Shown here piece after piece: positions 1-10,200 of a DNA stretch of 64,000 nt. A program made the translations under genes and the position numbers. This DNA comes from Paenibacillus sp. JNUCC-31. Lineage in GTDB: Bacteria > Bacillota > Bacilli > Paenibacillales > Paenibacillaceae. Each line of letters begins with the position of its first letter. Within the stretch, counting starts at the first letter, position 1. The stretch is from positions 1,612,001 to 1,676,000 of the forward strand of contig NZ_CP062165.1 in assembly GCF_014844075.1 (NCBI RefSeq), in the 5' to 3' direction. Under the pieces are notes generated by a model. It ran no database searches. It was not told where the DNA came from and saw only the letters and a program-made list of their open reading frames with translations.

Positions 1-1433
1 CCTGCCGCTTTCAACTTCTCGATCGCTTTTGGCAGATGCTCATCCGGATCAACCGCACCCGTCATGATGGATGGGTAGAATTCCTTTACAATGGCGGAGA
101 TGGAAGCCACTTCCGTCTTCACCGGGTCAGGATTGAAGTTGAAGCCAAAGCTTGGAGCAACCTTCGCGGAATTGTTGAACTCTTTGAACGCTTCCCACTT
201 ATCGGCTGGATCTTCCTTGTGCATGTAGGTCAGGAACAGGTTACCCAATGCAAAGCCAGGCATTTGGAATCCGTCCTTCATCGCTGGCAGGTCCTCAATG
301 ACATTATCCGAAATCTTTTTGTAATGTGTACCTTCAATGCCGTAGTTGATCAGGTTACGCAGATACGGGTCAGTATTCAGCAAGTTCAGGAACATCATGG
401 CCCGTTCCGGGTTCTTGGAGTTCGCCGAAATCGCATGCATAGCGCCTGTTGCCGAGCCGGTGAAAATAACCGGATCCTGCATCGGTGTAGTCACGATATC
501 ATAGCCCGCGCTTCTGGACCATCCCAGTTCGGCGTAAGGCTGAGTCTGTTCACGGTCAACGAACCATTTGCCTGTCTTAATGTTGTCGATACCTTCCAAT
601 GTCGCTACATCCTTGCGCAGATAACCACCCTGATAGTATTTGCGGATGGTTTTCAAGGAGCTCTTCAGCTCTTCGGATTCCAGTACATTAACGTATTTAC
701 CGGTGTCACCGTTCATGTTGATGCCGACCGGGAATTCGTCACCCAACAGGAAGTCGAATGCCAGATAAGGCTTAAAGCCCTTTGGAACAGCCAAAGGAGT
801 AATGTCGGCCGGCTCATTGTCCTTGATTTGCTTCAGGTAAGGCTCCAGATCCTCTAATGTACGAATCTTGGTGATGTCCATGTTGTATTTATCCACGTAC
901 TGCTTGTTGAAGCGCCATACCCATTGTGAAGCCAGCTCTTTGTTGACTGGCACGGCATAGTTTTGACCACCGATCTGTGAGCCTGTAAGGAAGCGTGGAT
1001 CAAGCTGCTCTTTAATGCCCTGACCGTACTTATCCAATAGATCATTGATTGGCAGGAACGCCCCTCTAGTAGCATTTGGCAGATAATCATAAGCCCAGGA
1101 AGAGGTGAAAGCGATATCATAATTTTCGCCCGAAGCGGTAATAACCGGCATCCGTTTGGAATAATCACCCCAGTCAATCATCGTGATGTCGACGGTTGTA
1201 TTTATTTTCTCCATTAAGTATTTGTTCATTTCTTCCTGTACCATTGGCAGATCGCGCTGTGGACCACCAATCAGATATACCTTGAGCTTCACTGTGTCCT
1301 TATCCCCGGATTCTCCCCCGGATGCCGCATTCCCGCTTGTATCATTGGTATTACTGCCCCCGCAGCCTGCTAGCATCGTAGCAAAAGTAAGCATTAAGGC
1401 AGCCATAAGCAGAGCAATTTTTCTTGTCTTCAT
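1..1433 (-). CDS. Extracellular sugar-binding lipoprotein of CUT1 ABC transporter (C-terminus cut off)
   Basis: The frame is open from ATG at 1433 down to the window edge, so the C-terminus is missing. The N-terminus is a lipoprotein signal: basic MKTRK, a hydrophobic stretch, and a lipobox ending LAGC at about residue 23, followed by a Gly/Ser/Asn-rich linker. The rest reads like a family 1 solute-binding protein of the LplA/YtcQ type. It would be anchored outside the membrane and deliver oligosaccharides to the two permeases encoded just upstream at 1492-3402. The order permease-permease-binding protein is usual for these Paenibacillus operons. No ATPase gene is adjacent, so a shared MsmX-like ATPase is inferred. 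The sugar is unknown; the neighbouring alpha-mannosidase makes mannosides a possibility. Confidence 0.93.
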   Translation of the reverse strand, partial: MKTRKIALLMAALMLTFATMLAGCGGSNTNDTSGNAASGGESGDKDTVKLKVYLIGGPQRDLPMVQEEMNKYLMEKINTTVDITMIDWGDYSKRMPVITASGENYDIAFTSSWAYDYLPNATRGAFLPINDLLDKYGQGIKEQLDPRFLTGSQIGGQNYAVPVNKELASQWVWRFNKQYVDKYNMDITKIRTLEDLEPYLKQIKDNEPADITPLAVPKGFKPYLAFDFLLGDEFPVGINMNGDTGKYVNVLESEELKSSLKTIRKYYQGGYLRKDVATLEGIDNIKTGKWFVDREQTQPYAELGWSRSAGYDIVTTPMQDPVIFTGSATGAMHAISANSKNPERAMMFLNLLNTDPYLRNLINYGIEGTHYKKISDNVIEDLPAMKDGFQMPGFALGNLFLTYMHKEDPADKWEAFKEFNNSAKVAPSFGFNFNPDPVKTEVASISAIVKEFYPSIMTGAVDPDEHLPKAIEKLKAA

Positions 1434-1491
1434 GTGTATCCCCCTTATTAATGTTATTGTTACTGCCCTTTGAGGGCAGGCACAACCAGAC

Positions 1492-2448
1492 TTATTCTTT
1501 GACCGAACCAATGGTCAGGCCCTGTATAAAATACTTTTGGAAAAATGGATACGCCAGCGCAACCGGCAGTGTAGCCAAGACAACCATTGCCATGCGGACG
1601 GTCTCCGTTGGCAGTGTCGAGGCAATGTCGTAGGACACGACCCGGCTGCTGTTTTGCACAACAAAATCCATATTGTTCTGTATTCGAATCAGCAATGTCT
1701 GGAGCGGAATCAAATTCGCATTGTCGATATAGAGCAGCGCATTGAACCAGTCATTCCAGAATCCCAATGTACTGAACAATCCGATGGTTGCAATGCCCGG
1801 CAAAGAAATCGGCAGTACGATGCGCGTATAAATACCGAATTCAGTAGCCCCGTCAATCTTGGCTGATTCAATGACCGCGTCCGGCACGGTCGTCGTGAAA
1901 AATGTACGCATGACGATAATGTAAAAAGCGTTCATGATCGACGGAAGAATCAGCGCCCATATCGAATCCCGCAAGTGCAGCACTTGCGTAACCACAATGT
2001 AACTGGGAACGAGACCGCCGGAAAACAGCATGGTGAAGAAGGCCAAAAAGCTGAAAAACCGACGCTGTTCAAAATTTTTGCGCGAGATGGCATACGCATA
2101 CGTAGTGACCAAATACAGTGTCAGCGCGGTTCCAACAACCGTTACCGTTAAGGTAACCCCAAATGATTGGGCCATTTGCTGCCCGGATTCCATAAGAAAT
2201 CGGTAGGCATCCAGCGTCCAGACTTCAGGGATTAACTTAAATCCATTGATCGCCAACGTCTTCTCATCGGTAAATGAGATGATGATGATGAACAGAAATG
2301 GAAAGATACAAGATAAGGCAAACAGGCCGATCGCTATATTAAAAATCACATTGGAGAATGGCGAAATGGCATTCAGATCTCTTGATTTCTTTCTGCTCCT
2401 CTTCACAGGGGCAGATGCCCGCTTTATCGGTTCACTTAAGTTACTCAT
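1492..2448 (-). CDS. CUT1 carbohydrate ABC transporter permease (LplC/YtcP type)
   Basis: A protein of 318 residues with about six membrane segments. The EAA-type cytoplasmic loop lies around residues 195-225 (ESAKIDGATEFGIYTRIVLP), the contact site for the ATPase. The C-terminus ends in the FFQKYFIQGLTIGSVKE pattern typical of LplC/YtcP permeases. Start: a GTG nine bases upstream lies inside the GGGGGG ribosome binding site, so the ATG at 2448 is preferred. It follows the partner permease by 24 bases and precedes the binding lipoprotein by 58 bases, so the three genes form one operon. It pairs with the LplB-type protein to build the membrane channel. Confidence 0.93.
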   Translation of the reverse strand: MSNLSEPIKRASAPVKRSRKKSRDLNAISPFSNVIFNIAIGLFALSCIFPFLFIIIISFTDEKTLAINGFKLIPEVWTLDAYRFLMESGQQMAQSFGVTLTVTVVGTALTLYLVTTYAYAISRKNFEQRRFFSFLAFFTMLFSGGLVPSYIVVTQVLHLRDSIWALILPSIMNAFYIIVMRTFFTTTVPDAVIESAKIDGATEFGIYTRIVLPISLPGIATIGLFSTLGFWNDWFNALLYIDNANLIPLQTLLIRIQNNMDFVVQNSSRVVSYDIASTLPTETVRMAMVVLATLPVALAYPFFQKYFIQGLTIGSVKE

Positions 2449-2472
2449 GGACAGCACCCCCCTTGCCGCAGC

Positions 2473-3402
2473 CTAGAATACGGCATAATCCTTTTCAATT
2501 TTACGCACAGCATAGTTCGCCAGCAGGACAAGAATCAAACCAACGACCGATTGATACAATCCTGTAGCCGTACTCATTCCCGTATCGCCCATAATGGTTA
2601 GGCCGCGGTATACAAACGTGTCGATGACATTAGTGACCGGATACAGTGCACCGGAATCCCGCGGAACCTGATAGAACAGTCCAAAGTCGGAACGGAAGAT
2701 ACCGCCGATCGCCAGAATGGTAAGAATGATCATCAGCGGCCTGAGCAGCGGCAGCGTAATGTACCGGATCTGTTTCCACTTGGTAGCGCCGTCGATCATC
2801 GCTGCCTCATAATAAGAGCGGTCGATACCCGCGATTGCTGCCAGATAAACTACGCTGCCATAACCTGCACCTTTCCACAGGCCGAGCAGAATGAGAAAAT
2901 ACGGCCAATACCCTGTCTCGCTGTACCAACTGACCGGATCTCCTCCGAAATAGGTAATGATCTGGTTGAACACACCCTTTTCCACACTCAGAAACGAAAA
3001 GACGAAATAACTGATAATAACCCAGGACAGGAAATAAGGCATAAACATCGCGGTCTGGTAGATCTTCGCCAGCCGTTTATTCAGCAGTTCGTTCATAATG
3101 ATCGCAAGCGTCACCGCGAGCACCAACCCGAGAAAGATCAGACCCAGGTTATACAGAATGGTATTACGTGTGATGATATAGGCGTCACTGGTTGAGAACA
3201 GAAACTCAAAGTTTTTAAACCCGACCCATTCGCTTTTTAGAACGCTTTCAAGAAATCCGCCCGGATGAATCCGAAAGTCCTTAAAAGCAATAATCGTTCC
3301 GAACATTGGCAAATAGGCAAAAATGATAAACCACGCTGCTCCCGGCAGTACCAGCAGAAGAAACGCCTTGTTCTTCATCAGACTTTTGAAGATGCCCAGC
3401 AC
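2473..3402 (-). CDS. CUT1 carbohydrate ABC transporter permease (LplB/YteP type)
   Basis: A protein of 309 residues that starts with GTG, with AGGAGGG six bases upstream. About six membrane helices are visible, with the EAA loop near residues 210-240 (YYEAAMIDGATKWKQIRYITLP). The C-terminus KIEKDYAVF matches the LplB/YteP family. It is the first gene of the permease-permease-lipoprotein operon. A cre-like site lies about 130 bases upstream (3532-3547), suggesting carbon catabolite control. The kinase/regulator pair encoded further upstream (3667-7055) ends in its own terminator, so this operon likely has its own promoter activated by that regulator. Confidence 0.93.
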   Translation of the reverse strand: MLGIFKSLMKNKAFLLLVLPGAAWFIIFAYLPMFGTIIAFKDFRIHPGGFLESVLKSEWVGFKNFEFLFSTSDAYIITRNTILYNLGLIFLGLVLAVTLAIIMNELLNKRLAKIYQTAMFMPYFLSWVIISYFVFSFLSVEKGVFNQIITYFGGDPVSWYSETGYWPYFLILLGLWKGAGYGSVVYLAAIAGIDRSYYEAAMIDGATKWKQIRYITLPLLRPLMIILTILAIGGIFRSDFGLFYQVPRDSGALYPVTNVIDTFVYRGLTIMGDTGMSTATGLYQSVVGLILVLLANYAVRKIEKDYAVF

Positions 3403-3531
3403 GGCTGTCCCTCCTTATAAAATCGCATTCACTGTCACTTAGCTGCACCCCGTATTAATCCCCTATGACCAACAATGGCAGACCTAAGCCCTTTTGGTGC
3501 TTTGGATTCCTCGTTCACTCCTTCCTCCATT

Positions 3532-3547
3532 ATGCAAGCGCTACCAA
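3532..3547. promoter_or_regulatory. cre-like site upstream of CUT1 operon
   Basis: ATGCAAGCGCTACCAA matches the CcpA operator consensus WTGNNARCGNWWWCAW with one mismatch on either strand. It lies between the terminator of the regulator gene and the first permease, where an operon promoter is expected. Binding by CcpA is inferred. Confidence 0.5.
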
Positions 3548-3613
3548 TTTGGGGATAGTTGAAAAACCCAATAAATTGATGGATTAATTAAAGATCGTGC
3601 ATGTATTCCATGG

Positions 3614-3642
3614 CAAAAAAAACACACCCGAACGGGGTGTGT
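3614..3642 (-). terminator. Intrinsic terminator of kinase/regulator operon
   Basis: On the minus strand an 8-bp stem, ACACACCC pairing with GGGTGTGT around a CGTTC loop, is followed by a run of seven T. It sits just after the stop of the response regulator gene. Confidence 0.85.
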
Positions 3643-3666
3643 CTTCACTCAGCCGGCAAGCCCGGC

Positions 3667-5226
3667 TTATTTTTTCATGTAGATGGAGCGCAGCTCCGTG
3701 GGAGAAACCCCCGCATATTTCTTGAATTGTCTGTAAAAATAAGTGGAGTCCCAGTAGCCCACCTCGCCCGCGATTTCGGCCGTCTTTTTGTCCGAATATA
3801 ACAGCAAATGAGTGGCGCGCTCAATTCGGTACTGGTTCACATAATCGGAAAAGGTGGTGCCGACTTCTTGCTGAAATAATTGGCCGAGGTAGTTCGGATG
3901 GAGCTCCAGCCGCTGACTGAGCGTCTTAAGTGAAAGCTCATCCTGGTAGTGATTCTTCACCACCTCCAGCACAGCCATGATATGCGGACTGTACGTTTTC
4001 TCGGCGGTATGATATGTATTCAGCGTACGATGAACAGTTTTCCTCACAAGCTGCTTCAGTTTGCTGAGCGTATGAATTCTGGACAATGGTCCGAAGATTT
4101 CCCCATAGTCAGGTGTTTTCTCCAATTCCTTGGCAGCCAGCATCAGCTGGATGGCCGAATTAAAGAACGGTGTTCTTGGAAAACAGCGTTCCTCACCCTC
4201 AACCATGAAGAATTCGTCGATGAACCGGTCCACTTCTGTACCTTCCCCATCCCGCAGCAGCTTGTGGAACTGCTCCATCGCTGGCCCTGGCTTCTCCTGA
4301 TGCAGATTGGCGTCTTCTTCGCTCTCCACATGCATGATGAAGGTATCACCATCCATAAACAAATGGTTCTGAAGCCACAGCTTTACGGATTTGCAGCTCT
4401 TCGGAAAACCCAGATAGGTCGACTCGGATTGACCGATGATCCCCCATACACGTGCACCTGTGTCCTCGGCAACCGCTTGCTTCATCCTGCTGAATGCCTG
4501 AAGCTGCCATTCATCACGATCTTCCGTACTGGCTGAAACGAACAGCAGGATGATATCTCCTTCCTGATCGGGAAAGCAGATTACCCCGCAGCCATCCGGA
4601 AGGCCTTGGTTTCCGAGCAGTTCGCACTTCTCAGCGATTCCTGCAAGGTGTATCTGCGGATCATTCCCTTCGTCATCCCCTACAATCCGCAGAGCGGCTG
4701 CACAATAACCGGACTTGTTCATGGGAATCTCCAGCAGTTGCGCACGCTCCCGAAATTCTTTGGCGTCAATGGTCTCGTTCGCCCACCGCTGCAAAATATT
4801 GTTGCGCAGAATCCTCCAGCTCTGATCCATCTGAATCTGGCGGATTTCCTCCTGCTCCCAGTCGCGCTGCATATGCTTGATGGTTGCTTCCAATTCGTCC
4901 ATATTGACTGGCTTGAGCAGGTAGTTCTCTACCCCCAGCGAGATGCCTTCCCGCACATATTTAAATTCTTCGTATCCGCTCAAAATAATGAATTTGGTAT
5001 ACGGACTGCGCTCTTTGATCTCCCGGATCAGCTCAAGTCCGGTCATTTGCGGCATCATGATATCCGTAATAATCAGATCGACAGGTCCCTCGTCCATTAT
5101 TGCTAGCGCTTCCAACCCATTGCAGGCCGTACCCGCAATCTGCATATTATTCTGATCCCAATCAATGATGGCTTGCATTCCTTTTACAATCAGCGGCTCA
5201 TCATCGACCAACATTACACTTCTCAT
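3667..5226 (-). CDS. AraC-type response regulator (YesN family)
   Basis: A protein of 519 residues. Residues 1-120 are a receiver domain with the acidic pair D8/D9, phospho-acceptor D55 (LIITDIMMP) and K105 (LLKPVN). A long middle linker follows. The last ~100 residues are an AraC double helix-turn-helix (LSLKTLSQRLELHPNYLGQLF, then YWDSTYFYRQFKKYAGVSP). Start ATG 5226 overlaps the kinase stop by four bases, so the pair is translationally coupled. It should activate the adjacent sugar transporter operon (and perhaps the alpha-mannosidase) when the kinase is stimulated. The target promoters are inferred from gene order only. Confidence 0.95.
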   Translation of the reverse strand: MRSVMLVDDEPLIVKGMQAIIDWDQNNMQIAGTACNGLEALAIMDEGPVDLIITDIMMPQMTGLELIREIKERSPYTKFIILSGYEEFKYVREGISLGVENYLLKPVNMDELEATIKHMQRDWEQEEIRQIQMDQSWRILRNNILQRWANETIDAKEFRERAQLLEIPMNKSGYCAAALRIVGDDEGNDPQIHLAGIAEKCELLGNQGLPDGCGVICFPDQEGDIILLFVSASTEDRDEWQLQAFSRMKQAVAEDTGARVWGIIGQSESTYLGFPKSCKSVKLWLQNHLFMDGDTFIMHVESEEDANLHQEKPGPAMEQFHKLLRDGEGTEVDRFIDEFFMVEGEERCFPRTPFFNSAIQLMLAAKELEKTPDYGEIFGPLSRIHTLSKLKQLVRKTVHRTLNTYHTAEKTYSPHIMAVLEVVKNHYQDELSLKTLSQRLELHPNYLGQLFQQEVGTTFSDYVNQYRIERATHLLLYSDKKTAEIAGEVGYWDSTYFYRQFKKYAGVSPTELRSIYMKK

Positions 5227-7055
5227 CCCGCTTCCTCCCTTGTGACTGGAATATTGAGCGTCACCTCACATCCTTCGCCTTCCACACTGTTCAGATGGAG
5301 GCCATAATCGCTGCCATAATTCAGGCGTATGCGGTCGTGGACATTCTTAAGACCCAAAGATTGATCGGATGTCTTCGTAGTTTCATCGCCCGTGTGCAAC
5401 GCGTTTTGCAGTTCAAGCAACCTCTCCGCGGAAATCCCTTTTCCGTTATCCTTTACACGAATACGGATTACGCCATCTGCTTCTGCGGCTGTGATGGAAA
5501 TCCGGTTATCATCATCATTCGTGCGAAAACCATGTACAATGTAATTTTCAATGATTGGCTGGATCAACAACTTGACGATCATGCTCCCCGCCGCTGCATT
5601 CTCGATATGAGTCTCCACGTCCAATTTGTCCTCATACCTGTACTGAACCAAAGCCAGGTACATGCCGCACAGCTCGATTTCCTCTGCCAAGGTTACATGC
5701 GTCTGCTTTTTGATCAAATGCCGGAACATCGTGGCAAGAATATAAATCATCTGTCCAACATCCCTGGCTCCCATGCTGATGGCTTTCATACGGATGCTTT
5801 CCAACGTGTTGTACAGAAAATGGGGGTTGATCTGGGCTTGCAAAGCCACGAGCTGCGCATTCTTTTGCTTGATCTCCGACACATATACCGTCTCTATGTA
5901 AGACTCCAGCCGATCACACATATGGTTAAATCTCTGCGAAATCTGCTGTAATTCATCTTCACCCTCCATCTCGATCCGCTTACTCAGATCCCCCTCCTGC
6001 CAGCGCCGCATGTAAAGGACGAGCCTGTGAATTTTTTTGGAATATCGGCGAATGATGGTGAATGTTACCGCAAAACTAACAATGATGCACAGGATGACTA
6101 TACCGATAAGACTGAGACGAATCGTCTGGAGGCTCTGTTTGATGTGTGACTCCGGAATAATGGCAGCCACGACCATGCCTGTATTCCCGATATTCAGCAG
6201 CTGCACTTTGGAGGGTTCCTCCAGATTGACCCAATCCTCCTGTAAATTCATCTGCCCCCAATAAGGGTAGACGGTGTTATCATACTTGCCCTGCGAATCG
6301 AAAATCACCTGACCTTCCCCGGTCATCAGCATGATCCTGTTGTCTTTGCCGTCGAGTCTGTCTCGCAATAACCCTTTGATGCGATCTGTATTTAGCTCAA
6401 ACATAATTGCACCGTACTGCTTCAATGTCACGGAGTCCTTGAGCACATTGGCGTAGCTGTACGGGGTAGGAACATCATCCATTTTCCCTTCAAAAAGCGG
6501 CTCGCTGCCCATGTACTGCCACGGTGCACTCCGCAGCCGTTGGAACCAGTCCTTATGGCCTGCTGACAGCTTGGGTTGATAGTAAAAGTGCTGGGTCTCC
6601 CGATTGAGTACATAGAAGAAATCCTGATCCATGCTGTATAACACGACATTTGCAATTGAGGCTTCATCCTTTAGCAGCAGACGCAGTTGATAATCAAAGT
6701 TCCCACGCTCCGTACGGTAGCTGTAAGCATATTGATTCAGGCGCCAATTGAGAAAATCCTCATATTCATGCGTCAGAAAATACTTCAAATCGTCGCCGAT
6801 CATGGCGTCGGTATAAATCTGCTGCACGGCGTTATACAGTCGTTCGTACTGCTGATTCAGATTGATACTGACAATATCCAGTTCCTGCAGACTGGCATCC
6901 ATCTGTTCCTGTACGACTCGTTGCTCATAGTAACGGTAGGCCAGCACCGAGACACTGATGAACAACAGGACCATGACCATGGAATAAAACAACAGAATTT
7001 TGTTGAACATTTTTTTCTTCAGGTAATTTCTATACATGGTTCGTATCCTGGACAT
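5223..7055 (-). CDS. Sensor histidine kinase (YesM/LytS family)
   Basis: A protein of 610 residues. It has a membrane helix near residues 18-40, a ~260-residue extracellular sensor region, a second helix near 310-335, a HAMP segment, the His_kinase box with phospho-acceptor H412 (INPHFLYNTLES) and a HATPase domain with DNGKGIS and GLKNVHDR motifs near the C-terminus. The start at 7055 has GGAGG 12-13 bases upstream; ATG at 7037 (MYRNYLKKK) is an alternative with AGGA at a better distance. It phosphorylates the regulator encoded immediately downstream. The kinase is divergent from the alpha-mannosidase gene; the ligand is unknown. Confidence 0.95.
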   Translation of the reverse strand: MSRIRTMYRNYLKKKMFNKILLFYSMVMVLLFISVSVLAYRYYEQRVVQEQMDASLQELDIVSINLNQQYERLYNAVQQIYTDAMIGDDLKYFLTHEYEDFLNWRLNQYAYSYRTERGNFDYQLRLLLKDEASIANVVLYSMDQDFFYVLNRETQHFYYQPKLSAGHKDWFQRLRSAPWQYMGSEPLFEGKMDDVPTPYSYANVLKDSVTLKQYGAIMFELNTDRIKGLLRDRLDGKDNRIMLMTGEGQVIFDSQGKYDNTVYPYWGQMNLQEDWVNLEEPSKVQLLNIGNTGMVVAAIIPESHIKQSLQTIRLSLIGIVILCIIVSFAVTFTIIRRYSKKIHRLVLYMRRWQEGDLSKRIEMEGEDELQQISQRFNHMCDRLESYIETVYVSEIKQKNAQLVALQAQINPHFLYNTLESIRMKAISMGARDVGQMIYILATMFRHLIKKQTHVTLAEEIELCGMYLALVQYRYEDKLDVETHIENAAAGSMIVKLLIQPIIENYIVHGFRTNDDDNRISITAAEADGVIRIRVKDNGKGISAERLLELQNALHTGDETTKTSDQSLGLKNVHDRIRLNYGSDYGLHLNSVEGEGCEVTLNIPVTREEAG

Positions 7056-7159
7056 TCGTGCCTGAACACCTCCTTCAGACCCATTTCCAACTCAGTGTAT
7101 CACCGTTTGGTTAAATTCGACAATCACCTGCCCCCAGGATACGTAATCCATATTTTGGT

Positions 7160-7188
7160 TTGTCAAAAACGAATGGAAGCGCTATAAT
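7160..7188 (+). promoter_or_regulatory. Sigma-A promoter with overlapping cre-like site for alpha-mannosidase
   Basis: TTGTCA at 7160-7165 and TATAAT at 7183-7188 are separated by exactly 17 bases, a near-consensus housekeeping promoter. The segment 7173-7188 (ATGGAAGCGCTATAAT) matches the cre consensus with one mismatch and covers the -10 box, so CcpA bound there would block RNA polymerase. About 98 bases of leader separate it from the start codon. Confidence 0.7.
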
Positions 7189-7285
7189 GGGCGCATTCCC
7201 CTATGAATTTATGTAATACATACTCGCTTTGGATGCTCTCTACATATGGATCACTCCCCGATAAAATGACTGGGGGTTCTTAACG

Positions 7286-10200
7286 ATGTTTCTTACTGAA
7301 AACAAACTTCAAGCACGTATCCATGAATTATCCGAGCTCCGTTACCGGGATCGTTTACCTTTACATGCTTTTCTTGCCTGCGAAGACCGCAGGGAAGAGA
7401 TTAACCCTGCCCTGCCAGGGGACGATAGTGATTGGAAGCCTATGCATACAGGAGAGAACTGGTCCGGTCGTGATCTCTATTTGTGGCTGCGTACAAAAGC
7501 CGAGTTCCCTTCCTCCTGGGAGGATAAACGGATTGTCGGCCTGTTTGATTTTGGCGATACCGGCGGTGGTAACAATTCCGGCTTTGAGTCGCTGTTCTAC
7601 TGGGATGGCAAACCTTATCAAGGCGTGGATTCGAACCACAAGGAAGTGTTCTTTCCAGCCTCTGCCGCAGGCAGCACCAACGAGTTGGTCTTCCGCTTAT
7701 GGTCCGGTCTGGAAGGTGGCGGCCAGCCCCGCAACCAAACGCATACGTTCAGACAAGCAGAACTGTGCTGGCTGGATGAAGCTGTTGATGATCTTGTATT
7801 TACAGGGTCAGCAATTCTGGAAACGGTCAACATTCTGGATGCCCATGCACCGGAACGCACAAAGCTGCTTCATGCACTCCAGCAGTCCTTCCGCCTGATT
7901 GACTGGTCGCAGCCTAAGTCTGATATTTTCTATTCCTCTGTGCATGACGCAAGGGATGACTTGAGCTCCCGATTGAATGCGATGGACAAAGCCTCTGATG
8001 TGACCGTTACTTGTATCGGCCATACTCATATTGACGTTGCCTGGCTGTGGCGGTTGAAGCACACGCGAGAGAAATGCGCCCGCTCCTTCTCTACGGTCAT
8101 GCGCCTGATGGAGATGTTCCCGGAGTATGTTTTCCTTCAGACACAGCCGCAATTGTACGAATATGTGAAAGAGGACTACCCGGAACTGTACGAGTCCATC
8201 AAGGAACGTGTCGCTGAAGGTCGCTGGGAAGCGGGCGGTGGCATGTGGCTGGAGGCTGACTGCAACCTGACCTCGGGTGAATCCCTGGTCCGACAATTGC
8301 TGATTGGCACTCGTTTTCTCAAAGAAGAATTCGGGACGGATTGCCGATATCTATGGTTGCCCGATGTTTTCGGCTACAGCTGGTCCTTGCCGCAAATTCT
8401 GAAAAAATCCGGCATTCATACGTTCATGACAACCAAAATTAGCTGGAACCAATACAACCGCATGCCATTCGATACATTCCACTGGCGCGGCATTGACGGC
8501 TCAGAGGTGCTGACCCACTTCATTACTACACCCGAGCCTTGGTCCGAGCCGGGTTCATGGTTCTATACCTATAACGGGAAAATCATTCCGAAGACGGTCA
8601 AGGGCATCTGGGATGCCTACCGTGATAAGGAGATGAACCAGGATCTGCTGCTGTCGTACGGATACGGAGACGGTGGAGGCGGAGTTAACCGCGAAATGCT
8701 GGAGATGAGACGACGGCTGGATCAACTGCCCGGATTGCCCAAAGTCAAGACTGGGCGCGCAGATGATTATTTTGAAAAGCTGCAGGAGACGGTGGAGAAA
8801 ACCGATTCGTACATCCATACATGGGATGGCGAACTTTATCTGGAGTATCACCGCGGAACGTATACCAGTCAGGCGTACAACAAACGGATGAACCGCAAGC
8901 TTGAGCTGGCTTACCGTGAAGCGGAATGGCTGAATGCATGGCAAAGTATTGTGCACAATGACTGGAATCTGTATCAAGCGAAGTCCCTGACCGAGGGATG
9001 GAAAATCATTTTGCGCAACCAGTTCCATGACATCATTCCCGGTTCCTCCATCACAGAGGTGTATGAGGACAGCAGAATTGAATATGCAGAAGCTGAGCAG
9101 ATTGGCAGTCACGTAGACTCGCAGGCTCGGATGGCTATCGCTGGCAGCGGAGAATCTCCTTATACGTACACCATCTGGAATGCTTCCCCATGGGTCGTTA
9201 CAGAGATCGTGAGCATTCCTGCGGCTTCAGGCGAACTGGAATCAGGAACTTGGCTGAGCGATTCTGGCGAGCTCCTGAACGCTCAATACCAGGATGCACG
9301 TTGGTCCATCGAGGTGAAGGATATTCCTTCGCTGGGGTATACCACCATTTACTTCCAGAGCAGTACGGTAAACGAAATCCCTGATGATCATTCGCCATTT
9401 ATCCACACAGCCAATGGGATCGAGACACCGTTCTATCTGCTCGAGTGGAACAAGGATGGACAGTTGACCCGCCTTTACGATAAAGAGTCTCAACGCGAGG
9501 TGCTTGCCAAAGGGGCGAGAGGCAATGTGCTTCAGGTGTTCGAGGATAAACCGCTGGCCCATGAGGCCTGGGATATTGATATCTTCTATCAGGAAAATAT
9601 GCGAGAGATTACGACATGCACCAGCATTGAAGTCGTAGAGACTGGGCCGCTTCAGGCCGTGATCCGCTTCGCTTGGGAATACCTTGGCTCCACCATTACA
9701 CAGAACATGACTGTATATACCGGGCATCGACGAGTCGATTACGCCACTGAGGTGGATTGGCATGAACAGCAGCAACTGCTGAAGGTTGCCTTCCCAGTCG
9801 CCATCCGATCTACTGAAGCCACCTATGACATTCAGTTCGGCAACGTTAAACGGCCGACGCACTGGAATACAAGCTGGGACTGGGCACGTTTCGAATCCGT
9901 TGGCCATCAATGGGCCGATCTGTCCGACAGAGGTTATGGCGTCAGCTTTCTGAATGATTCCAAATACGGTTATGACATCAAAGATAACGTGATGAGGTTA
10001 ACCCTGATCAAGAGCGCGACTCATCCTGATCCACATGCAGATCAAGGGCTGCACCACTTCACCTATGCTCTTCTTCCGCACCAGGGGGATTGGCTGGTGG
10101 GTGGAACCGTGCAGCAGGCCTGGCTTCTGAATGCTCCACTTCGATATACACAAGGACAATCAGAGCAGCCAAGTCGCTCCATGTTCACCTTGTCCGGCAG

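Noticed and set aside
36..857. 273-codon open frame on the + strand at the window start
   Set aside because: It is antisense to the sugar-binding lipoprotein gene, has no ribosome binding site and no protein-like motifs; the minus-strand frame has a lipoprotein signal and operon context.
7808..9910. Several long minus-strand frames inside the alpha-mannosidase gene
   Set aside because: The + strand gene carries all GH38 catalytic motifs; the opposite frames show none.
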